DNA from: Fredericiella sp963839515
GTDB lineage: Bacteria; Chloroflexota; Anaerolineae; Caldilineales; Caldilineaceae
DNA: 64,000 nucleotides
Reading direction: 5' to 3'
Assembly: GCA_963839515.1 (NCBI GenBank)
Contig: CAWIVN010000015.1
Coordinates: forward strand, 62,001-126,000
Shown: piece after piece, positions 25,491 through 33,227 of the stretch
Layout: the number at the start of each line of letters is the position of its first letter
Position numbering within the stretch: the stretch's first letter is position 1
The notes under the pieces: model-generated
What the model was told of the DNA's origin: nothing
The model's database searches: none
What the model saw: the letters and a program-made list of their open reading frames with translations, nothing else
Position numbers and translations under genes: made by a program

Positions 25491-26624
25491 TTATTCGCCC
25501 CAGCAGTTGGCCAGACCGTACTCGACGTCCTGGCTGTCTACACCTTCGACTGGTGTGCCGGTGATCAGCGTAACACCGGTGTCAGTGTAGCCGGACACCT
25601 TGGTGCCGTTCGCAATGTAGTCGGCGATAGCGTCGACACCCATCGAAGCCATTTTTAGCGGATACTGCTGCGAGGTAGCGTCGATGCGGCCGTCTTGCAC
25701 GCCGCGTACGCCTTCACAGCCGCCGTCGACGGAGACGACGACCACATTCTCGGCCGTGCCTGCAGCCTGGAGCGCAGTGTTGGCGCCAAAGGCAGCCGGC
25801 TCATTGACCGTGTACACGACATTGATGTCGGGGTTGGCGGTCAGGCAGTTCTCCATCGCCGGTTGCGCGCGGTCGATCATGCCGTTGGTGTCTGCCTGGC
25901 AGACGATCTGTGGGTCGTCAGCCGTGATGCCAAACCCTTCCATGAAGCCGTTGCGGCGCTGTTCGCTGACCGTCGTGCCGGCCGTGCCGTCAAGCATAGC
26001 GATCTTCGCCGGAGTGTCGCCCATGGCGGCCTTGGCATATTGGCCGATCAGGCGACCGGCCTGGACGTTGTCGGTAGCGAAGAGGGCGTCGGTGGCATCG
26101 GCCGGATCGAGCGGTGTGTCGAGGGCGATCACCAACACGCCTGCATCGCGCGCTTTCTGAATCGTCGGCACGATGGCGGTCGAATCATTAGCCGTGATCA
26201 GAATGCCCTTGACGCCGGCATTAATCATGTTCTCGATCGCCGTAACCTGGCCTTCATTGTCGCCGTCAAACTCGCCGGCGGCGGTCAGCAGCTTCAGGCC
26301 CTTGGCCTCGGCTTCTTGGGTAGCACCCTCTTCCATCTTGACAAAGAAAGGATTGCCGCGGTGCTTGGTAATCAGAGCGACCTGCGCCTCCCCCTCGGCT
26401 GCTGGAGCAGCCTCTTCGGCGGCGGCTTCAGTGGCGGTCGCTTCGGCAGCAGCTTCTTCAGTGGCGGTCGCCTCGGGAGCTGCTTCAGTAGCGGTGGCCT
26501 CTTCCGTGGCAGTTTCGGCAGCAGGCGCCGCCGCAGGTGCGGCGGGCGCCGCACAGGCGCTCAGAACCAACGCCAGTACGAGGAACATCCCTAACCAAGT
26601 GAATTTCTTGCTTGCACCCTTCAT
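25491..26624 (-). CDS. CUT2 sugar ABC transporter substrate-binding lipoprotein
   Basis: 377 residues. The ATG at 26624 has GGAGG 9-10 nt upstream; a GTG six bases earlier is less likely. Signal peptide with lipobox LVLSAC (Cys about 24), then a 60-residue linker almost entirely of Ala, Thr, Glu and Pro repeats. The mature domain is a RbsB-type periplasmic-binding fold: VALITKHRGNPFFVKMEEG, GILITANDSTAIVPTIQKA, VLVIALDTPLDPADATDAL, VVVSVDGGCEGVRGVQDG. It binds a monosaccharide outside the membrane and delivers it to the permease encoded next. Confidence 0.93.
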   Translation of the reverse strand: MKGASKKFTWLGMFLVLALVLSACAAPAAPAAAPAAETATEEATATEAAPEATATEEAAAEATATEAAAEEAAPAAEGEAQVALITKHRGNPFFVKMEEGATQEAEAKGLKLLTAAGEFDGDNEGQVTAIENMINAGVKGILITANDSTAIVPTIQKARDAGVLVIALDTPLDPADATDALFATDNVQAGRLIGQYAKAAMGDTPAKIAMLDGTAGTTVSEQRRNGFMEGFGITADDPQIVCQADTNGMIDRAQPAMENCLTANPDINVVYTVNEPAAFGANTALQAAGTAENVVVVSVDGGCEGVRGVQDGRIDATSQQYPLKMASMGVDAIADYIANGTKVSGYTDTGVTLITGTPVEGVDSQDVEYGLANCWGE

Positions 26625-26877
26625 AGTCACTTTCCTCCATAGATGTTAACGATGTGATGGTAATGGAACCAATGATCTACAGGCCGGGGAAGGGGAAATC
26701 CTGCCGGTTGGTAGCGAGTTGCCTATAATGCCTTGCGGTTTTGGGAGATTCTATCTGCTAACTTTAGCGCATTGGCCAGAGTGTGTCAAACGCCGTTGCC
26801 CTAGCAGGCGCAGCGTGGTATGGTAGGGGGTGAATCACGAATATGCCACTTTTTTTTGCATAAGGACAGGTCAGTCG
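26625..26877. other. Divergent intergenic region
   Basis: 253 bp between the minus-strand importer operon and the plus-strand FAD oxidase. A TATAAT on the plus strand (26724-26729) has no -35 partner at normal spacing. I could not place promoters or a convincing operator. Confidence 0.4.
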
Positions 26878-28056
26878 ATGAAATCAAGCGACATCCTGGT
26901 TGTCGGCGGCGGTATCTATGGCATCACGGCCGCGCTCGAACTGCGCGGCCGCGGCTTTTCCGTCACGGTGATTGACCCTGGGCCGATTCCGCATCCTCTG
27001 GCTGCCTCCACCGACGTGAGCAAGGTCGTGCGCATGGAGTACGGATCCGATCTCCAATATTCACGCATGGCTGACCGCGCTATCGACGGCTTCTGCGTCT
27101 GGAACGAGGAATTCGGCGAAGAATTGTACGTCAACACCGGCGTCTTGATGTTGGGGCGTACTCCCATGCAGCCCGGTGGCTATCTCTACGAAAGCTACGA
27201 GCTGCTGCGCTCCGAAGGCCATCACCTGGAACGCCTCGATAGCGGCGAAGTGCGCCGTCGCTTTCCCGCTTGGAATGCCGACACTTATGTGGACGGTTTC
27301 TTTGGCCCACGCGGAGGCTATGCGCAGAGCGGGCGCATCGTCGCCAAACTGGCCAACAAGGCCAGGCGGGCCGGCGTAGCCATTCATACACCACAGACGG
27401 CTGCCGAGTTAGTGCGCGAAGGTGGACGCATCGTCGCCGTACGTACCCGCGAAGGGAATACCTTTTCCGCTGGCCATACGCTGGTCGCGGCGGGAGCGTG
27501 GACACATCACCTGCTGCCCGAATTGCAGCGCATCATAGTCGCTACCGGCCATCCTGTCTTTCATCTCAAGCCGTCTTCTCCGAATTTGTTCACCCCACCG
27601 CATTTCGTCACTTTTACGGCCGACGTCGCCGCTACCGGTTGGTACGGCTTTCCGTTGCTGCGCGAGGGTGTCATAAAGATCGCCAACCACGGGGTAGGGG
27701 TGCAACTGCACGCTGAGCACGATGAACGGATTGTCAGCGAGAGCGACTTCGCCAACTTGCGCCATATGCTGGCCGACACGTTCCCCTCGCTGTTGGATGC
27801 CGAGATCGTGTACACACGCCGCTGCCTCTATAGCGACACGCTTGACGGTCACTTTTGGATCGACCGTCACCCGCAGCGTATCGACTTGACTGTCGCGGCG
27901 GGGGACAGCGGACACGGATTTAAGTTCGCCCCTGTGCTTGGTCCCTTGATTGCCGACGTAGTGGAGGGGAAATCGAACAATTGGGCGGCAAAGTTCCGTT
28001 GGCGTTCGCTGGCGGCCACAACCGTGTCGGAAGAGGCTGCGCGCTACCAAATGTGA
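26878..28056 (+). CDS. FAD-dependent amine/amino-acid oxidase (DAO family, sarcosine oxidase-like)
   Basis: 392 residues from the ATG at 26878, which follows AAGGACAGG; the frame extends 16 codons further. FAD-binding Rossmann motif VVGGGIYGITAALELRGRG with acidic end VID at residues 6-31. The C-terminal GDSGHGFKFAPVLGPLIADV is the FAD-contact motif of monomeric sarcosine oxidase and N-methyltryptophan oxidase. The expected reaction is oxidation of a secondary amine or D-amino acid with O2 or another acceptor. The MTOX-type covalent Cys was not located. Substrate unknown. Confidence 0.82.
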   Translation: MKSSDILVVGGGIYGITAALELRGRGFSVTVIDPGPIPHPLAASTDVSKVVRMEYGSDLQYSRMADRAIDGFCVWNEEFGEELYVNTGVLMLGRTPMQPGGYLYESYELLRSEGHHLERLDSGEVRRRFPAWNADTYVDGFFGPRGGYAQSGRIVAKLANKARRAGVAIHTPQTAAELVREGGRIVAVRTREGNTFSAGHTLVAAGAWTHHLLPELQRIIVATGHPVFHLKPSSPNLFTPPHFVTFTADVAATGWYGFPLLREGVIKIANHGVGVQLHAEHDERIVSESDFANLRHMLADTFPSLLDAEIVYTRRCLYSDTLDGHFWIDRHPQRIDLTVAAGDSGHGFKFAPVLGPLIADVVEGKSNNWAAKFRWRSLAATTVSEEAARYQM

Positions 28057-28090
28057 CACAAAGACCTGTATCCTCTCTGAAAGAGTGATC

Positions 28091-28528
28091 ATGATGAACT
28101 TCTTCCGCTCCAACTGGCTCTTGCTTGCCGTACTGTCCGCCTTTTTCGCCGCACTCACCACCATCTTTGCCAAGATCGGCGTGCGCGATGTGCCCTCCAA
28201 CCTGGCTACCGCCATCCGCACCGTCGTGATCCTGTTGCTCGCTTGGGGCATCGTGCTTGCCACAGGCGAAGTCACTGGCTTGGGCAGCGTGACGCAGCGG
28301 TCCTGGCTGTTCCTCATCTTGTCGGGCGTGATGACCGGGCTCTCTTGGATCTGCTATTTTGCTGCCCTGCAAAAAGGTCCTGCATCGGTCGTGGCTCCCG
28401 TCGATAAGACCAGTTTGGCCATGGTACTGGTGCTTGCCGCCCTATTTCTGGGCGAACCGCTGACTTGGAAGACCGCACTTGGCGGCGGGCTGGTTGTACT
28501 TGGGGCCATTGTGGTGGCGTGGAAGTGA
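28091..28528 (+). CDS. Small EamA/DMT-superfamily membrane protein
   Basis: 145 residues with four to five transmembrane helices, equal to one EamA repeat (WLLLAVLSAFFAALTTIFAK, then a final LGEPLTWKTALGGGLVVLGA). Full DMT transporters have two such repeats, so this half-size form must dimerise. The start is ATG 28091; a GTG lies two codons earlier. It sits 34 bp after the FAD oxidase and may be cotranscribed. Substrate unknown; half-size EamA proteins are common and not necessarily truncated. Confidence 0.85.
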   Translation: MMNFFRSNWLLLAVLSAFFAALTTIFAKIGVRDVPSNLATAIRTVVILLLAWGIVLATGEVTGLGSVTQRSWLFLILSGVMTGLSWICYFAALQKGPASVVAPVDKTSLAMVLVLAALFLGEPLTWKTALGGGLVVLGAIVVAWK

Positions 28529-28555
28529 ACTGCGTAGCGATTGGTGAGGTGAACG

Positions 28556-29626
28556 ATGCGTAGAAAGCTTGCGCTTGTTTTCGCCGTTTTGCTGCTGTCG
28601 ACGAGTGTCAGTGCCTGCACCAATCCTCTGCCCTATCTGCAAAGTCGCCAACGCTTTGATGTGATCGCGTTTGGCTCTTGTGCCTTTCAGCAAGTTGACC
28701 AGGTGATCTGGAACGCGGTTCTGGAAAGCCATCCGGACCTTTTTATCTTTCTGGGCGACAACATTTATGGGGACACGCAGGACATGGAGGTCTTGCGCGC
28801 CAAGTATACGCTGTTGGGAGCACAGAGAGGGTACCGGCGGCTGCAAGCACTCACTCCCGTAATTGCGACATGGGATGACCATGACTACGGCGTGAATGAC
28901 GCCGGCGGGGACTATCCGATGAAGACAGAGTCAAAGCAAGTCTTTCTCGACTTCTTTGGCGAGCCGTCGAACAGCGAGCGCCGGCTGCGCGCTGGCGGCG
29001 TTTATACGTCATACCTGTACGGTCCGGAGGATCGTCGCGTCCAGGTGATCCTGCTCGACACACGCTGGGATCGCTCGCCGCTCAAGCGCGTGAGCGATGC
29101 CGAATACATCGCGCGCAAACGGGTGAATGCCGGTCCGTATGCAGCCAGTACGGGTCCCGATGCCCGCATGCTGGGCGAAGACCAGTGGCGGTGGTTGGAG
29201 GAGCAACTGCGCCAACCGGCTGACTTGCGCATCATCGGTACAAGTATCCCTTTCCTCCAGGATGGTACGGGCTGGGAGACATGGGCCAATTTCCCTGACG
29301 AGCGCGCCCGGCTGTTGGGATTGATCGACAAAACCGGGGCCAAAGGTATCATCTTTATCACCGGTGACACCCATCGCGCACAGTTTTCAAAACTAGCTGG
29401 CGCGGCAGCGTATCCACTGTGGGAAGTGAATTCCAGCGGGTTGACAGAAAACTGGCAGTGGGCGGCACCCGACAAGAATCGGTTGGGCGGATTCTACGCC
29501 GAGGATAACTACGGCCTGCTTCGGATTGACTGGAGTAAGCCAGACCCCGAGATCACGATGGAAATCCGGAACGTCCAAAACGACCTTGTCATGCAGAACA
29601 CGACTCGTCTGAGTGAATTAAAGTAA
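28556..29626 (+). CDS. PhoD-like metallophosphoesterase lipoprotein
   Basis: 356 residues. Lipoprotein signal ends in SVSAC (Cys about 21). Metallophosphatase motifs of the PhoD/alkaline phosphatase D group: FGSCAFQ, FLGDNIYGDT (metal Asp), ATWDDHDYGVNDAG and FITGDTHRAQFSKL. The family hydrolyses phosphodiesters and phosphomonoesters, often with Ca and Fe. It should be anchored outside the cytoplasmic membrane and may scavenge phosphate. It lies 27 bp after the EamA gene. Confidence 0.88.
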   Translation: MRRKLALVFAVLLLSTSVSACTNPLPYLQSRQRFDVIAFGSCAFQQVDQVIWNAVLESHPDLFIFLGDNIYGDTQDMEVLRAKYTLLGAQRGYRRLQALTPVIATWDDHDYGVNDAGGDYPMKTESKQVFLDFFGEPSNSERRLRAGGVYTSYLYGPEDRRVQVILLDTRWDRSPLKRVSDAEYIARKRVNAGPYAASTGPDARMLGEDQWRWLEEQLRQPADLRIIGTSIPFLQDGTGWETWANFPDERARLLGLIDKTGAKGIIFITGDTHRAQFSKLAGAAAYPLWEVNSSGLTENWQWAAPDKNRLGGFYAEDNYGLLRIDWSKPDPEITMEIRNVQNDLVMQNTTRLSELK

Positions 29627-29756
29627 CATTTTCTTGCCAACGCGTTTTGGACCTGATTGACGACGCCGCCGCATGCCCGTTGTTGGCAAATTCTCTTGGG
29701 CTGCTACAATTGACGACATACAAGGCAAGATCAGCGCTTTGCAGGAGGGTGGTGCT

Positions 29757-30818
29757 TTGTCCCATTTGTTTGATCCGATCACTCTGCGCAGCGTTACACT
29801 GCGCAACCGCATCGGCGTTTCCCCAATGTGCCAATACAGCTCCCAGGATGGCTACGCCAACGCCTGGCACACGGCTCACCTCGGCGCACGCGCCGTCGGT
29901 GGGGCCGGCCTGATTATCAGCGAGGCCGCTGCGGTGCAGGCCGAGGGTCGCATTACACCGTGGGATCTGGGTATCTATCGCGACGAGCATGTCGATGCGC
30001 TGCGATCGATTACCAAGTTCCTAAGCGAACAAGGTGCCGTACCCGGCATCCAGCTTGCCCATGCCGGACGCAAAGCCAACACGGCGCGCCCCTGGGATGG
30101 CGGCCAACCACTGCCCAACCCGGGCAATTCCTGGTATATCATGGGACCGAGCGCCGTCCCGTTCAAGCCGGGGCACCCTGTTCCTCATGCGCTGACGTTG
30201 GAGGAAATCGAGGATGTAGTGCATGCGTTTGCCCAGGCCACGCAGCGGGCCGTTGCTGCCGGCTTCCGCCTCGTGGAGATCCACGCCGCCCACGGTTACC
30301 TGCTGCATAGCTTTTACTCACCTCTTTCCAATGAGCGCACCGACTTGTATGGCGGTTCATTCGACAATCGTGTGCGGCTGGTGGTCGAGGTGACAAAGGC
30401 CGTGCGCCGCGTGCTGCCCGATTCACTGCCGCTCTCAGTGCGCCTGTCCAGCACTGACTGGACTGAGGGCGGCTGGACGATCGAAGATACGATCTCCCTC
30501 GTACGCTGTCTCAAGCACGAGGGAGTAGACCTGATCGACTGCAGTTCGGGCGGTAATGTAGCTGCTGCGCACGTGCCGGCCGCACCAGGTTACCAGGTAC
30601 CCTTTGCGCGTGCTGTCCGTGATGAGGCGGGGGTTGCCAGCGCTGCGGTGGGTTTGATCACGACGCCTCAGCAGGCCGAGCAGATTATCGTTAGTGGTGA
30701 CGCCGATGTCGTGTTGATGGGGCGTGAGCTGCTGCGCAACCCATACTGGCCGCTGCATGCTGCCCTTGCACTTGCGCAGCCGGTAGCCGTGCCGCCACAG
30801 TACTTGCGAGGATTCTGA
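29757..30818 (+). CDS. NADH:flavin oxidoreductase, Old Yellow Enzyme family (YqjM-like)
   Basis: 353 residues from a TTG at 29757, preceded by AGGAGGG at 8-nt spacing; the frame is open from 29673 but that extension is not OYE-like. The protein begins LFDPITLRSVTLRNRIGVSP, as YqjM does. FMN/substrate residues are seen in MCQYSS (Cys typical of thermophilic-like OYEs), IQLAHAGRKA and EIHAAHGYLLHSFYSPLSN (His pair), and VLMGRELLRNPYWPL. It reduces activated C=C bonds with NAD(P)H. The physiological substrate is unknown. Confidence 0.93.
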   Translation: MSHLFDPITLRSVTLRNRIGVSPMCQYSSQDGYANAWHTAHLGARAVGGAGLIISEAAAVQAEGRITPWDLGIYRDEHVDALRSITKFLSEQGAVPGIQLAHAGRKANTARPWDGGQPLPNPGNSWYIMGPSAVPFKPGHPVPHALTLEEIEDVVHAFAQATQRAVAAGFRLVEIHAAHGYLLHSFYSPLSNERTDLYGGSFDNRVRLVVEVTKAVRRVLPDSLPLSVRLSSTDWTEGGWTIEDTISLVRCLKHEGVDLIDCSSGGNVAAAHVPAAPGYQVPFARAVRDEAGVASAAVGLITTPQQAEQIIVSGDADVVLMGRELLRNPYWPLHAALALAQPVAVPPQYLRGF

Positions 30819-30909
30819 TATAGAGTCTCCGGGCGGACCGCTACCAAGGTGGCATGTATTGCGTATAGTTCCTTAGCAGTCGTGATCGATAGATCCAGGG
30901 AGGAGCATC

Positions 30910-31440
30910 ATGGCAACAGTAAATGATCTGGCGCGCGAATTCTTGTCGCAGAAATGCTTGGCTGTCGTAGGGATTTCCGGCACACGTGATGTGCCAGGCA
31001 ACAATATTTACCAACTGTTGCGTCAGCGCGGGCACGAGATGTATGCAATCAGCCCTCACCTCGACACATTCGAAGGGGATCGCTGCTATCCCAATGTGGC
31101 CGCGCTGCCGATCGTGCCCGACGGCGTAGTGATCGTCACCCGGCCGGAAGTTACGTTGGATGTGGTCAAGCAATGCGTGGATGCGGGCGTCAAGCGTGTG
31201 TGGATGCATGATATGCGCGGTACGCTGCCCAAGTTCGCCAAGGAAAGCGGCCAGGCGATGACCAGCGTGTCGGACGAGGCAGTGCGCCTCTGCCGGGAGC
31301 ATGGCATTACCGTCATTCCGGGCGGCTGCCCGAGACAGTTCGACGGCGACTTTGGTCACAAGTGCATGCGTTGGATGCTGCAGGTGATGGGCGCCTTGGA
31401 AGTAGAACAAGAGAAGGTTGCTGCCCCCCAGGCCCGATAG
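30910..31440 (+). CDS. CoA-binding domain protein (YccU-like)
   Basis: 176-residue cytoplasmic protein with one CoA_binding_2 Rossmann domain: CLAVVGISGTRDVPGNNIY (about 18-36), EMYAISPHLDTFEG, and DGVVIVTRPEVTLDVVKQC. A short C-terminal tail follows the IPGGCPRQFDG motif. The family resembles the N-terminal half of succinyl-CoA synthetase alpha but has no catalytic His domain. Strong SD (AGGGAGGAG). No partner gene is evident and the function is unknown. Confidence 0.85.
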   Translation: MATVNDLAREFLSQKCLAVVGISGTRDVPGNNIYQLLRQRGHEMYAISPHLDTFEGDRCYPNVAALPIVPDGVVIVTRPEVTLDVVKQCVDAGVKRVWMHDMRGTLPKFAKESGQAMTSVSDEAVRLCREHGITVIPGGCPRQFDGDFGHKCMRWMLQVMGALEVEQEKVAAPQAR

Positions 31441-31496
31441 CGCGCGTGCATTCGCACAATTTGTTTCTGACCAGGGTCAGCGTATCCTAGGGGACT

Positions 31497-32372
31497 ATGG
31501 ATTTATTCGCATCCTATCGGTCTAGGATGGCTGGCAGTGCTGGCAGGCAAGAGTCATCGCGGCGTACGGCGGCATGGGATCCACTAGCGGCACGATCGCG
31601 GCGTTGGGTACTGCCGGCTGCCTCTGCGCCGCTGCTGATTTTTCTATCGCTGCCGCTGTTGGCATTGTTCCTGCGCCTGGATCTCGTCGGGCTCTGGAGC
31701 AGTCTTGGCAGCCCGGTTGTGCTGCAGGCGCTCACGCTCAGCCTTGCAACTGGTACGGCCGCCTCGATTCTAACGATTGTGTTCGGTACCCCGCTCGCTC
31801 TCCTGCTGGCACGGCGGCAGTTTCGTGGCCGCAACTTGGTGGACACGCTGGTGGACCTGCCGATGGTGCTGCCCCCTGCTGTAGCGGGTATTGCCCTGCT
31901 GCTGGTCTTTGGGCGTCGTGGCTTGTTGGGGCCGGGGCTGGAGGCAGCTGGCGTGGCGGTGGTGTTTACACCATTGGCTGTTGTCTTGGCGCAGTTGTTT
32001 GTTGCCGCACCTTACTATGTGAAGTCGGCCGCTGCAGGCTTCGCCGAGATTGATCGGGAATTGGAGCAGGCGGCGGCGTTGGATGGGGCGACACAGCTTA
32101 GCATTTTCCGCTATGTAACGGCTGCACTTGCCTGGCCGGCACTGGTCGGCGGCGCCGTCATGACCTGGGCGCGTGCAATCGGCGAATTCGGCGCCACCAT
32201 CATCTTTGCCGGTAACTTTCCAGGCCGCACGCAAACCATGCCATTGGCCATCTACCTTGGCTTTGAGCGCGATCTGGACCAGGCTGTCGCATTGGCATTT
32301 ATGCTGATGGTCGTCTCCTTTGGCGTGCTGGTACTTGTCAAGTGGCTGCTTAGCCAGCGCCAGACAGCCTAG
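31497..32372 (+). CDS. modB: Molybdate-type ABC transporter permease (ModB), without modA/modC
   Basis: 291 residues, somewhat longer than ModB because of a 40-residue basic N-terminus. Five to six membrane helices. The ATPase-docking loop is EQAAALDGATQLSIFRYVT (about 190-208), followed by WARAIGEFGATIIFAGNFPG, the ModB/CysT-type signature. Transports molybdate or tungstate with a binding protein and ATPase, but neither lies next to it. A tungstate or sulfate role cannot be excluded. Molybdate supply would serve the molybdoenzyme at 57.9-60.3 kb. Confidence 0.85.
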   Translation: MDLFASYRSRMAGSAGRQESSRRTAAWDPLAARSRRWVLPAASAPLLIFLSLPLLALFLRLDLVGLWSSLGSPVVLQALTLSLATGTAASILTIVFGTPLALLLARRQFRGRNLVDTLVDLPMVLPPAVAGIALLLVFGRRGLLGPGLEAAGVAVVFTPLAVVLAQLFVAAPYYVKSAAAGFAEIDRELEQAAALDGATQLSIFRYVTAALAWPALVGGAVMTWARAIGEFGATIIFAGNFPGRTQTMPLAIYLGFERDLDQAVALAFMLMVVSFGVLVLVKWLLSQRQTA

Positions 32373-32461
32373 TCTCCCGGTCATTCGGACAGGATAGAAC
32401 CCGCCTGCAGATAGAAGCCTTACGGCTCCTGCCGCGCTACACTCGCAGCAGGAGAACACAC

Positions 32462-33139
32462 ATGAGCACGATAAGCGAAGTACTCGACAACGTAGGCGGT
32501 GCACTCATGATTGGCGGCTGCCTGGCTCTTCGGCCACTGCTGCGGCCGCGCTACTCCCGCTGGGGTGCTACCGGCGAGGAAGTCATGCGGCGGCTGCCCG
32601 GCGACGAGCGCACGCCGAATGCAACCGTCATCCAGACAATGGCAGTGACTGTCCGCGCCCCGGCAGCAACCATCTGGCCGTGGGTGGCACAAATCGGTCA
32701 GGAGCGCGGCGGCTTGTACAGCTACGAACTACTGGAAAATATCGCCCGCTGCCAGATGCACAATGCCGACCAGATCGAGCCTGCCTGGGAATTGCAGGTT
32801 GGCGGGCGCGTGCGCCTTGGTCCTCCGGGCTATCCCGTCTACGCCGTGGTCGGTATCGAGCGCAACCGCTGGCTGCTGTTGGCCGGTGCTGACTTCAAGA
32901 CCTGCCAGCCCGCGCCTATACCGGCGCCGGGCGCCACGGAGTTTATCAATGATTCGTGGGTTTTTTATCTCGACGAACGCAGCGACGGTACGACTCGTCT
33001 CATCACGCGCACCCGGCTCGACTACGCACCCCACACGTTTGGCCAGAAGCTGACGTGGGAGTGGTCGACGGATCCGATCGGCTTCGTCATGACGCGGCGT
33101 ATGCTCTTGGGCATCAAGGAGAGGGCAGAGCGGCAGTAA
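32462..33139 (+). CDS. SRPBCC (START-like) domain protein
   Basis: 225 residues. Polar N-terminus, then a START-like lipid/ligand-binding fold: MAVTVRAPAATIWPWVAQIG (about 60-80), RGGLYSYELLENIARCQMHN, VGGRVRLGPPGYPVYAVVGI and SWVFYLDERSDGTTRLITRTRL. Family members bind small hydrophobic ligands; the ligand here is unknown. It ends 4 bp before a large inverted repeat shared with the convergent ABC transporter operon. Confidence 0.8.
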   Translation: MSTISEVLDNVGGALMIGGCLALRPLLRPRYSRWGATGEEVMRRLPGDERTPNATVIQTMAVTVRAPAATIWPWVAQIGQERGGLYSYELLENIARCQMHNADQIEPAWELQVGGRVRLGPPGYPVYAVVGIERNRWLLLAGADFKTCQPAPIPAPGATEFINDSWVFYLDERSDGTTRLITRTRLDYAPHTFGQKLTWEWSTDPIGFVMTRRMLLGIKERAERQ

Positions 33140-33143
33140 CCAC

Positions 33144-33221
33144 GCAACAAACGTCCCCGGGACGCCGCACGAGGTTCGTTCTACCGAAGACCATCTGCGG
33201 CGTCCCGGGGACGTTTGTTGC
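33144..33221. repeat. Palindromic GTCCC-core repeat, copy 1
   Basis: Two perfect 25-bp complementary arms (33144-33168 and 33197-33221) surround a 28-nt loop that contains a small TTCG/CGAA pair. The core is GTCCCCGGGAC. It lies between the stops of two convergent genes and could terminate both. The same core recurs at 50304, 51339 and 52595. Confidence 0.9.
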
Positions 33222-33227
33222 CTAACC

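Noticed and set aside
26372..26554. Minus-strand Arg/Pro/Leu-rich frame within the binding-protein linker
   Set aside because: It is an alternative frame of the Ala/Thr/Glu/Pro repeat linker; repeats in the DNA keep all frames open.
26724..26729. TATAAT before the FAD oxidase as a -10 box
   Set aside because: No -35-like hexamer at 16-18 bp upstream.
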